Below, in pieces: positions 1-7,491 of a DNA stretch of 64,000 nucleotides. Source of the stretch: Nevskia sp. (lineage in GTDB: Bacteria; Pseudomonadota; Gammaproteobacteria; Nevskiales; Nevskiaceae); the NCBI GenBank assembly GCA_023229645.1, contig JALNYU010000011.1, forward strand, positions 1 to 64,000, written 5' to 3'. The notes beneath the pieces are model-generated. The model searched no databases. It saw only the letters and a program-made list of their open reading frames with translations, and was not told the origin of the DNA. The stretch's first letter is position 1; each line of letters starts with the position of its first letter. The position numbers and the translations under genes were made by a program.

Positions 1-75
1 CCGGCCCGTCCCATCCGCTTCGGCCACTTCGAAAACATCCTTTGCCAAATCTACCGCCACCGTCGTAATGTTCAT
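1..75 (-). CDS. IS110-family transposase, N-terminus only (runs off left edge)
   Basis: The minus strand reads ATG at 73-75 and stays open to the window edge, giving 25 codons that begin MNITTVAVDLAKDVFEVAEA. This is the typical start of IS110-family transposases: the first strand of the DEDD/RuvC-like domain, with the first catalytic aspartate in the VDLAK motif. A purine-rich stretch (GGTGGAG) lies about seven bases upstream of the ATG and fits a ribosome binding site. The rest of the gene is outside the window, so it cannot be said whether the element is intact. The family assignment rests on this short but characteristic stretch. Confidence 0.75.
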   Translation of the reverse strand, partial: MNITTVAVDLAKDVFEVAEADGTGR

Positions 76-276
76 TTCGGACTCCACCGGTTGGTTGCTG
101 ATGATCAGAACATTCAGCTTGGCACTCAGAGACCGCTCAAAACAGCGGGTGGGGTCCATTCCATCAGTCAAGCGGACCCGCCTACGGCGGTCCGCTTAAG
201 TCAAACGTTGAGGCTGTAGAAAAACCCCCAAACTGGCACGAATCACGCTGCTAAATGGAGAAGACAGGAGACGCCA
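76..276 (-). other. Non-coding end of the IS110-like element and junction with the IS1182 remnant
   Basis: No open reading frame is seen. Read on the minus strand towards the IS110 start there are two hairpins: a strong one at 170-197 (arms AGCGGACC/GGTCCGCT, with a further GCC/GGC pair and one bulged base) and a smaller one at 133-148 (CCGCT/AGCGG). In the IS110 group the non-coding end upstream of the transposase encodes the bridge RNA, so this stretch is a candidate for it. That is inference from position and structure only. The outer boundary of the insertion sequence cannot be placed. Confidence 0.35.
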
Positions 277-792
277 ATGGCGCGCTACAAACCGGTTGAT
301 CCGCATCTCTCAAAGCGACTACCGGTTCGGTTCTCAGAGCAGATTCTTCCAGGGACCTTCGAGTACGCACTGAATTGGCTGGTTGATCACGAGATTGACC
401 TGAGCGTGTTCGATGCCCGCTATCGCAACGACGAAACCGGCGCCTCGGCCTATCACCCCGGTGTGCTGCTGAAAGTGGTTCTGCTGGGCTATGCGCGTGG
501 GTTAACCTCGTCGCGCAGTATCGAACGCGCCTGCCATGAAAACATCGTGTTCATGGCGTTATCCGGCGATTCGGCGCCATGCCGGCCAAAACATCGATTT
601 GCTCACGCAGCGCGAGCAACAGCAAATCGAAACACTTTCGCGGAATAGCCAGAAGATTCGCACCGCACTGGCCGACTTCAAACCGCGCCTGAATCGCAAA
701 GGCGAAGAACTGCAAGCCAATCTGACGGATCCCGAATCGGCCGTAATGAAAACCAGCCACGGCGTCGTGCAGGGCTATACCGGCGTGGCGCT
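277..792 (+). pseudogene. IS1182-family transposase remnant, internally deleted and 3'-truncated
   Basis: The first about 100 codons, starting MARYKPVDPHLSKRLPVRFS and running to MALSGDS near base 575, match the N-terminal domain of IS1182-family transposases. The frame is then lost. A second stretch in frame +2, from about 596, resumes with LTQREQQQIETL and ends with NLTDPESAVMKTSHGVVQGY, which is the block just before the catalytic domain in this family. The piece between them (about 90 residues in intact relatives) is missing. The similarity ends at about 790, directly at the stop codon of the convergent peroxiredoxin gene, and the catalytic C-terminus is absent. It is a dead scar, not a working transposase. 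Confidence 0.85.
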
Positions 793-1354
793 ATTTCCCT
801 TGCTTCTCATTCCAAGCTTTAATCGCCGCAAGGGTGTTGGCGACATGTTTGTCTGGGCTCAGGGCGGAGTAGGCGTAGTTCACTTCGCCGTCCGGAGTGA
901 TGACGAACGAGGTACGGTCGGCGTAGTTCAGCAGTGGGAGTTTGGCTTCGTAGGATTGGGCGATTTTTAGGTCTGGGTCGGCGGCGACGGCGAATTTGCT
1001 GCGGCATTCGCTGACTGAAAACTTGTTCAGCGTGGCGATATCGTCTTTCGATACACCGATCACCGTTGCGCCTAGCGCCGCGAATTTCTCGGTGGCTTCG
1101 GCGAATAAGTGCGCTTCAACGGTGCAGCCGGATGTAAACGCCGCCGGATAGAAGTACAGCACAACCGGGCCTTTTTTTAGCGCTTCAGACAACGTGAACT
1201 GAAACTCTTTGCCGCCGAGCGTGGCTGGCGCGGTGAAATCCGGCGCTTTGGCGCCGGCTTTTAGCGCGGCGTAGGCCGGTACGGCGAGGCTGGCGGCGAG
1301 TGCCAGCGCCAGCACAACGCGGCGCGATAACGGCTTCTGCGTAAGGTTTTGCAT
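791..1354 (-). CDS. Exported peroxiredoxin (AhpC/TSA family)
   Basis: The 187-residue product would reduce peroxides through a reactive cysteine. Residues 1-29 form a signal peptide (basic LSRR, then a hydrophobic run ending in AYA), so it should act in the periplasm. The thioredoxin fold follows, with VVLYFYPAAFTSGCTVE holding the peroxidatic Cys77. Cys117, in SVSECRSKF, is the likely resolving residue. The usual Pro in the PGCT motif is replaced by Ser. The gene is monocistronic and divergent from alaC. Its stop codon touches the end of an insertion-sequence scar, so any original downstream sequence has been lost, but the protein looks full length. Confidence 0.9.
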   Translation of the reverse strand: MQNLTQKPLSRRVVLALALAASLAVPAYAALKAGAKAPDFTAPATLGGKEFQFTLSEALKKGPVVLYFYPAAFTSGCTVEAHLFAEATEKFAALGATVIGVSKDDIATLNKFSVSECRSKFAVAADPDLKIAQSYEAKLPLLNYADRTSFVITPDGEVNYAYSALSPDKHVANTLAAIKAWNEKQGK

Positions 1355-1574
1355 CGACAGCTCCTGGTTCGGAATGTAACGAGTATGCCCTCTATACGGC
1401 TAAACGCCACTTCCGGATTCAGCTGCCAGGGTGGCCGCCTACGAAGAATGGGTGATGCGCGCAACTTGGCGTGCCGACCCCCACATGATGTAATTGACGA
1501 CCTCTGAGTGTTCGGCTTCGTATTGAGATGACGATTCGGGGCTCAGAATCCATCCGCAACCATAGGATTTTTCC

Positions 1575-2819
1575 GTGAACAGCGTCTTCCCGCGTATCCA
1601 GCGTCTCCCGCCGTATGTCTTCAATATCGTTGGCGATATGAAGAAAGCGGCCCGAGCTCGTGGCGAAGACATTATCGATTTCGGTATGGGCAACCCGGAT
1701 CAGCCGACGCCGAAGCACATCGTCGATAAGCTGGTTGAAGCCTCTGTTCGCGGCACCGATTCCGATTATGTAATCCCCGAGCTGCACGACGAAGAAGGCA
1801 CGCACACGCACCGTTACTCGGTCAGCAAGGGCATTCCGCGCCTGCGCCGGGCGATGGCGGCTTGGTATAAGCGCCGTTACAACGTCGATGTTGACCCGGA
1901 AACTGAAGTCATCGCGACGATCGGCTCGAAAGAAGGCTTGGCGCATCTGGCGTTCGCCACGTTAGCACCGGGCGATACCGTGTTGGTGCCGAATCCGGCG
2001 TATCCGATTCATCCGTACGGCGTGGTGCTGGCCGGTGCTGACGTGCGCCACGTGAAGTTTGTGCCGGAGCCGCCGAATTACGAGTCGTTCTTCGAGGAGC
2101 TGCAGAAGTCGATCCGCGAGACGATGCCGGCGCCGAAGATGTTGATTCTGAATTTCCCGGCGAACCCGACCACCGATTGCGTCGATCTGCCGTTCTTCGA
2201 AAAAGTAGTGGCCATTTGCAAAGAGCATCAGATCTGGCTGGTTCACGACTTGGCCTATGCCGACATCGTGTTCGATGGCTATAAGGCGCCGAGCGTGCTT
2301 GAAGTGCCGGGCGCAAAAGACATCGCGGTGGAGTTTTTCACGCTGTCGAAGAGCTACAACATGCCGGGTTGGCGGGTCGGCTTCATGTGCGGCAACCCGA
2401 CGCTGGTGGCGGCGCTAGGGCGCATTAAGAGCTACCTCGACTACGGCATGTTCACGCCGATCCAAATTGCATCAATCGCTGCGCTCGAAGGCCCGCAAGA
2501 CTGCGTGGCCGAAATTTGCGAGATGTACCGCAAGCGTCGTGATGTTCTGTGTGAAGGCTTGAACAAGCTGGGCTGGGCGGTGGAGAAGCCGAAAGCGACG
2601 ATGTTCGTCTGGACGCGGATTCCATACAGCCACCGCGCGCTGGGGTCGTTGGAATTCTCGAAGCAGTTGCTGAATCAGGCCCAGGTCGCGGTTTCGCCCG
2701 GCGTCGGTTTCGGCGAATACGGCGATGAATACGTGCGGTTCTCGTTGATCGAAAACGAGCATCGCACGCGCCAAGCGCTGCGCTCGATCAAGAAATTCCT
2801 GAACGCGTCGAAAAAATAA
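1575..2819 (+). CDS. alaC: Alanine-synthesising aminotransferase AlaC
   Basis: This is a PLP-dependent class I aminotransferase of 414 residues, of the type that makes alanine from pyruvate using glutamate. The motif SLSKSYNMPGWR-like at 257-266 (SLS reads TLS here) carries the PLP lysine, Lys259. NFPANPTT near 193-200 and HDLAYAD near 224-230 are the other cofactor motifs. The start is GTG at 1575 with AGGA eight bases upstream. Residues about 64-77 form an acidic loop (YVIPELHDEEG) that I do not remember in other AlaC proteins; the flanking DTHRYSVSKG-type motif is otherwise preserved. hom follows after 26 bases and thrC next, so an aspartate-family/alanine operon is likely. Confidence 0.9.
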   Translation: MNSVFPRIQRLPPYVFNIVGDMKKAARARGEDIIDFGMGNPDQPTPKHIVDKLVEASVRGTDSDYVIPELHDEEGTHTHRYSVSKGIPRLRRAMAAWYKRRYNVDVDPETEVIATIGSKEGLAHLAFATLAPGDTVLVPNPAYPIHPYGVVLAGADVRHVKFVPEPPNYESFFEELQKSIRETMPAPKMLILNFPANPTTDCVDLPFFEKVVAICKEHQIWLVHDLAYADIVFDGYKAPSVLEVPGAKDIAVEFFTLSKSYNMPGWRVGFMCGNPTLVAALGRIKSYLDYGMFTPIQIASIAALEGPQDCVAEICEMYRKRRDVLCEGLNKLGWAVEKPKATMFVWTRIPYSHRALGSLEFSKQLLNQAQVAVSPGVGFGEYGDEYVRFSLIENEHRTRQALRSIKKFLNASKK

Positions 2820-2845
2820 AGCCGCTGCGGCGGTGGGATGTAGCC

Positions 2846-4153
2846 ATGAATGAAGTATTGAAAGTAGGGCTGATCGGTCTGGGCACCGTCGGCCAGGGTG
2901 TGGTTCGGGTATTGGCGACCAACGCTGAGGAAATCGCCCAGCGCGCCGGCCGCCGAATCGTGGTGACCGACGCCTCGGTGCGGGACGCCAGCCGCGCCCG
3001 GGATTGCGATCTCAGCGGCATTCGCCTGCACGCGGACCCGTTCGCGGTGGTGAATGCCGATGTCGATGTCATCGTCGAATTGATCGGCGGCATTAGCCCG
3101 GCGCAGGAATTGATTGCAGCGGCGATCGCGCGCGGCAAGCCGGTGGTCACCGCCAATAAGGCGCTGATCGCCGAGCGTGGCAATGAAATTCTCGCCGCGG
3201 CACGGGCGCAAGGCGTGTTGCTGGCGTTCGAGGCCGCCGTTGCCGGCGGCATTCCGATCATCAAAGTGCTGCGCGAAGGCCTGACCGCCAACCATATCGA
3301 CAGCCTTGCCGGCATCATCAACGGCACTTGCAACTACATCCTGACGCAAATGACCGCGAAAGGGCAGAGCTTTGCCGCGGCCTTGGCCGACGCGCAAAAA
3401 CTCGGTTACGCCGAAGCGGATCCGACGTTCGATGTCGAAGGCATCGACGCCGCGCACAAGCTAGCCATTCTCGCCAGCATTGCCTTCGGTATGCCGCTGC
3501 AGTTTGCGGCGGTGGCGACGGAGGGGCTATCGAAAGTCCAAGCCCAGGACATCCAACTGGCACGCGAGCTGGGTTATCGCATCAAATCGCTCGGTATCGC
3601 CAAACGCAGCGCCCGCGGCGTTGAACTGCGCGTGCACCCGACGCTGGTACCGGAAGACCATTTGCTGGCGAAGACTGACGGCGCCTTGAACGCCATCCGC
3701 GTACACGGCAACGCTGTTGGCCAGACTGTGTACGTCGGCCGCGGCGCTGGCGGTGAGCCCACCGCTTCGGCAGTAATTGCCGATTTGATCGATGTTGCCC
3801 GTCTCGTCGGTGCCGATGCCCGCCATTTTGTGCCGGCACTCGGCTTCGGCGCCGATACGCTGCGCGCGTTGCCAACACTGGCGTTTGCCGACATCGAGAG
3901 CGCGTATTACCTGCGCTTGCAGGTTGCGGACGAGCCCGGTGTATTGCGCGCCATTACGTCGATCCTCGCCGAGCTGGACATCAGCGTTGAAGCGATCTTG
4001 CAAAAAGAGCCGCGCGACGACGAAGATGCCACGCTCGCCATCATCAGCTCGGAAATCCCCGAGCATCGCTGTGATCTGGCGCTCGCCAAGCTGCGCGAGC
4101 TGCCGTTCGTGCGCCCGGATGTCAGCCGGTTGCGCGTTGAACATTTCGCCTAA
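2846..4153 (+). CDS. hom: Homoserine dehydrogenase
   Basis: The 435-residue enzyme reduces aspartate semialdehyde to homoserine with NAD(P)H, on the path to threonine and methionine. The Rossmann motif GLGTVGQG is at residues 11-18, the conserved TANK at 102-105, and the catalytic GIINGTCNYIL segment near 160. A C-terminal ACT domain (about 350-430, starting LRLQVADEPGVL) indicates feedback control by an amino acid, normally threonine. The length matches the monofunctional bacterial enzyme. It sits between alaC and thrC with gaps of 26 and 22 bases, consistent with one transcript. Confidence 0.95.
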   Translation: MNEVLKVGLIGLGTVGQGVVRVLATNAEEIAQRAGRRIVVTDASVRDASRARDCDLSGIRLHADPFAVVNADVDVIVELIGGISPAQELIAAAIARGKPVVTANKALIAERGNEILAAARAQGVLLAFEAAVAGGIPIIKVLREGLTANHIDSLAGIINGTCNYILTQMTAKGQSFAAALADAQKLGYAEADPTFDVEGIDAAHKLAILASIAFGMPLQFAAVATEGLSKVQAQDIQLARELGYRIKSLGIAKRSARGVELRVHPTLVPEDHLLAKTDGALNAIRVHGNAVGQTVYVGRGAGGEPTASAVIADLIDVARLVGADARHFVPALGFGADTLRALPTLAFADIESAYYLRLQVADEPGVLRAITSILAELDISVEAILQKEPRDDEDATLAIISSEIPEHRCDLALAKLRELPFVRPDVSRLRVEHFA

Positions 4154-4175
4154 GCCCCACCAGCCCGAGACCGCC

Positions 4176-5306
4176 GTGAGCACTGTCGCAAGCCGTTATA
4201 CCGGAATCATCGAAGCCTATCGTCACCGTCTGCCGCTGCCGCCGGAAGCGCGCGCGATTAGCCTCGGCGAAGGCCGCACGCCGCTGATCAAACTCGATAA
4301 CCTCTGCCGTCACGAAGGCATCGAAGCCGAGCTGTACGTGAAGTTTGAAGGCGCCAACCCGACCGGCTCGTTCAAAGACCGCGGCATGACGATGGCCGTG
4401 ACCGAAGCCGTGCATCGTGGCGCGCGGGCGATTCTCTGCGCCTCCACCGGCAACACCTCGGCCGCTGCTGCCGCTTATGCCGCGCGCGCTGGCATCAAAG
4501 CCTTCGTGCTGATTCCGGAAGGTAAGATCGCGATGGGCAAGCTGGCCCAGGCGGTGGTCCACGGCGCCGTGATCGTGCAGGTGCGCGGCAACTTCGACGA
4601 CGGCATGCGGCTGGTCAAGGAAGTATCGGAAACTGCGCCGGTTGTGCTCGTCAACTCAGTGAACCCGTACCGCTTGCAGGGCCAGAAAACAGCCGCGTTT
4701 GAGATCGTCGAAGCGCTCGGCCAAGCGCCGGATTTCCATTGCCTGCCGGTCGGGAATGCCGGCAACATCACCGCGCATTGGATTGGCTATTCCGAATGTG
4801 CTGGCACCGGCACCCCGGCTTGCGCATTGTGCGGCGGCAACTGCGCTTACGGCCAAGCGGGCGGCAACACCAAGCGCCCGCGCATGGTCGGCTATCAAGC
4901 CGCTGGCAGCGCGCCGTTTATGCGCGGTGCTGCGGTAAAGAATCCGGAAACCGTCGCCACCGCCATCCGCATCGGCGATCCGCAGAGCTGGAACGCGGCG
5001 TGGACAGTGCAAAAAGAATCGAACGGCTGGTTCGACGAATGCAGCGATGCTGAAATCCTCGCCACGCAACGCCTGCTCGCCGAACGAGAAGGCGTGTTCT
5101 GCGAACCCGCCTCAGCGACTTCACTGACCGGCGCGCTGCGCGATCTCAAATCCGGAAAAATTCCAGCCGGTTCGACCGTTGTCTGCACCTTAACCGGCAA
5201 CGGCCTGAAAGACCCGGACATCATCCTCAATGCCGGCCTGCCGGAATTGATACAGGTGGATGCTGATCGTGGCGCGGTCGAGGCGGCGCTGGTCAAGCGG
5301 CTCTGA
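4176..5306 (+). CDS. thrC: Threonine synthase with a cysteine-rich insertion
   Basis: This PLP enzyme converts phosphohomoserine to threonine. The start is GTG at 4176, 22 bases after hom; the open frame extends further upstream but overlaps hom. The 376-residue protein has the PLP lysine Lys67 in GSFKDRG, the substrate/PLP loop ASTGNTSAA near 89-97, and the phosphate loop PVGNAGNITA at 191-200. Right after HWIGY there is a short insertion with Cys208, Cys216, Cys219 and Cys223 (spacing C-x7-C-x2-C-x3-C), followed by the usual TKRPRM. That loop is normally short and cysteine-free; four close cysteines suggest a metal site or disulfides. The final gene of the alaC-hom-thrC group. Confidence 0.93.
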   Translation: MSTVASRYTGIIEAYRHRLPLPPEARAISLGEGRTPLIKLDNLCRHEGIEAELYVKFEGANPTGSFKDRGMTMAVTEAVHRGARAILCASTGNTSAAAAAYAARAGIKAFVLIPEGKIAMGKLAQAVVHGAVIVQVRGNFDDGMRLVKEVSETAPVVLVNSVNPYRLQGQKTAAFEIVEALGQAPDFHCLPVGNAGNITAHWIGYSECAGTGTPACALCGGNCAYGQAGGNTKRPRMVGYQAAGSAPFMRGAAVKNPETVATAIRIGDPQSWNAAWTVQKESNGWFDECSDAEILATQRLLAEREGVFCEPASATSLTGALRDLKSGKIPAGSTVVCTLTGNGLKDPDIILNAGLPELIQVDADRGAVEAALVKRL

Positions 5307-5524
5307 GAGTAGACCGCCGCTCGATTCGTATTGGGATTGTTTGTGGCTCTGCTCGACGCAATGGCGAGCAGACTCTGCTAACGCACTGCGCCTAGGGCGG
5401 AATACCTAAAAACGCAGGACAGCGAGGTTGGCCTTGCGCCGACCATCAGAGGCCGATTGACCGGCTTATCGAGCCGCGTCAGCATGATCTGACGCTGCTC
5501 GATATTACGCATCAGCTTTACCCG

Positions 5525-5557
5525 ATTCGCCCAACGTAGTGAATGCGTTGGGCGAAT
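5525..5557. terminator. Hairpin between thrC and pckA, possible bidirectional terminator
   Basis: A perfect 12-bp stem (ATTCGCCCAACG / CGTTGGGCGAAT) surrounds a 9-base loop. It lies 21 bases beyond the pckA stop and about 220 bases beyond thrC, between two convergent genes. There is no clear T-tract on either side, so termination is inferred from position and stem strength. Confidence 0.55.
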
Positions 5558-5577
5558 TGTGGACGCTCAATTTCCGC

Positions 5578-7254
5578 TTAGATGCGCGCTTCGATACCAA
5601 AAGCGGCGAAGCCCTTGGACTCGAAGTTTTTGCGGAACATATCGCGCAGCTTCGTTGCTTGTGCGTCGTAGGCGTCTTTGTCGGTCCAGGTGTTGCGCGG
5701 GTTCAGTATTGCGCTGTCGACGCCAGGGCAGGACGTTGGCATTTTCAGATTCAGAATCGGCTGGACTTCGGTCTCGACACCATCGAGCTCGCCATTCAAC
5801 GCCGCATTGAGCAGCGCGCGGGTGATTGCCAACTTCATGCGCTTGCCAACGCCGTAAGGACCGCCGCTCCAGCCCGTGTTCAGTAAGATGCAGCGGGCTT
5901 TGTGTTTCTCCATCTTCTCGGCCAGCAGTTTGGCGTAGACGTTTGGCTTGTGCGCCATGAACGGGCCGCCGAAGCAGGCTGAGAAGGTTGGTTGCGGTTC
6001 GGTGATGCCAACTTCGGTGCCGGCAACGCGGGCGGTGAAGCCGGAGACGAAGTGATACATGACGTCTTTCGGTTCCAAGATCGATACCGGCGGCAGCACG
6101 CCAAACGCATCGGCGGTCAGCAGTACGATGGTTTCCGGATGCGGGCCGCGGCCGTTCGGCATCGTGTTCGGGACGACATCAAGCGGGTAGGAGAACCGCG
6201 TATTTTCGGCGATTGAGCCGTCGTTCAAATCGAGTTCGTCGGGGTGGCATTCGGCCATCGTTTTGCCCGGCAGCGGCGGCACGTTTTCAATAATCGTTCC
6301 GGCTTTGCTTAGCGCTTCGGCGATGACCGGCTCGGCACTTTTATCGAGATTAATCAGCTTGGCGTAGCAGCCGCCTTCGAGGTTGCACAGGCCGTTATCG
6401 GACCAGATGGTTTCATCGTCGCCGATCAGGCGCCGGCTGGCATCGGCCGACAGCGTGGTTTTGCCGGTGCCGGAGAGCCCGAACAGGATGGCGCCGTCGC
6501 CTTTGGCGCCGACATTGGCCGAGCAGTGCATCGACAAACGGCCATCGAGCGGCAGCAGGAAATTGCCGACAGTGAAGATGGTTTTCTTCACCACGCCGCA
6601 GTAGTCGGCGCGGCCAGCGACGAGGCAAATTTTGTTGCGGGTGTCGATGACGACAACGGCTTCCGCGCGCGAGCCATCGCGTTCCGGCACGCAGACGAAG
6701 CTCGGCACGTTCAACATCGTCCAGCGTCGGGCTTCGATATCTTTCACACCGACGAGGTTTTTCGGGAACATATTGTCAGCGAACATCGCATGCGTAGCGT
6801 ATTCGCCGACGAAACGATAAGGCACCGCAAATTCGGGGTCTGATCCCATGAACACGTCTTTGACGTACAGCGTGCTGTGCTTTTCGTTAACGTAGGCGAC
6901 AACGCGTTTCAGCAGTGCTTCGTACTGGTCTGGCGCGTATTTACTGAGATCGCCTTTGAACCAGATTTCGTTTTCAACTTCCGGCCATGCTACCGCGTAG
7001 GTGTCTTTAGTGCGGCGACCAGTACAGTCCGGATCGGTGTAATAAACAAGCGGGCCTTTGACGCCGAGCACGGTTGGGAACGCTTTATGTTCATCCGAGG
7101 GGCCGTCGTGGCGGACGCGACCGCGATCATTGGCGATCGCTTCAAAGAATAGTTCTTCTTTCGAAAGTTGGTATTTGTAATTGACGGAGTTCAAACCGAG
7201 TAATTTTTTTAGATCAGCCGAGTAGCTGACTGCCGAACTGGTTAGATCATCCAT
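5578..7254 (-). CDS. pckA: ATP-dependent phosphoenolpyruvate carboxykinase
   Basis: This enzyme converts oxaloacetate and ATP to PEP and CO2, the first step of gluconeogenesis. It is the ATP type: the P-loop GLSGTGKTTLS lies near residues 257-267 and the metal-binding GDDETIW near 277-283. ATG at 7252-7254 (MDDLTSS) gives 558 residues, close to other family members. The open frame continues 17 codons upstream with low-complexity sequence, which I left out. It is monocistronic, with about 240 bases of non-coding DNA upstream before the end of pilJ, where its promoter must lie. Confidence 0.93.
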   Translation of the reverse strand: MDDLTSSAVSYSADLKKLLGLNSVNYKYQLSKEELFFEAIANDRGRVRHDGPSDEHKAFPTVLGVKGPLVYYTDPDCTGRRTKDTYAVAWPEVENEIWFKGDLSKYAPDQYEALLKRVVAYVNEKHSTLYVKDVFMGSDPEFAVPYRFVGEYATHAMFADNMFPKNLVGVKDIEARRWTMLNVPSFVCVPERDGSRAEAVVVIDTRNKICLVAGRADYCGVVKKTIFTVGNFLLPLDGRLSMHCSANVGAKGDGAILFGLSGTGKTTLSADASRRLIGDDETIWSDNGLCNLEGGCYAKLINLDKSAEPVIAEALSKAGTIIENVPPLPGKTMAECHPDELDLNDGSIAENTRFSYPLDVVPNTMPNGRGPHPETIVLLTADAFGVLPPVSILEPKDVMYHFVSGFTARVAGTEVGITEPQPTFSACFGGPFMAHKPNVYAKLLAEKMEKHKARCILLNTGWSGGPYGVGKRMKLAITRALLNAALNGELDGVETEVQPILNLKMPTSCPGVDSAILNPRNTWTDKDAYDAQATKLRDMFRKNFESKGFAAFGIEARI

Positions 7255-7445
7255 AGGATTTATACCGTTTCTGGAGTTGGGGGAGGGTCCGGCGCGCCCC
7301 GACAAAGTATGGTCAGAAACGACACAGAACCGGATACAGCCGAACCATTTTACAAGATGGTGACGGTAATTTCGGGAACCGTGAGGTATTTTTGCGGCAT
7401 TGCGACATCAACCGCTATCGAGAATGGGCGGGATGTTGATTCAGC

Positions 7446-7479
7446 GGCTGTGCGGCGGACGCTACCGGCCCGCACAGCC
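7446..7479 (-). terminator. Hairpin just downstream of pilJ
   Basis: A 10-bp perfect stem (GGCTGTGCGG / CCGCACAGCC) with a 14-base loop lies 12 bases past the pilJ stop on the minus strand. There is no clear T-run after it. It could end the pilH-pilJ transcript before the pckA promoter region. Confidence 0.4.
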
Positions 7480-7491
7480 ACGACGCCGAAT

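Noticed and set aside
2675..3457. 260-codon minus-strand frame over the hom start
   Set aside because: Antisense shadow of alaC and hom; no ribosome binding site and no family resemblance.
3792..4175. N-terminal extension of thrC
   Set aside because: The longer frame lies inside hom and is a shadow; GTG 4176 gives the family length.
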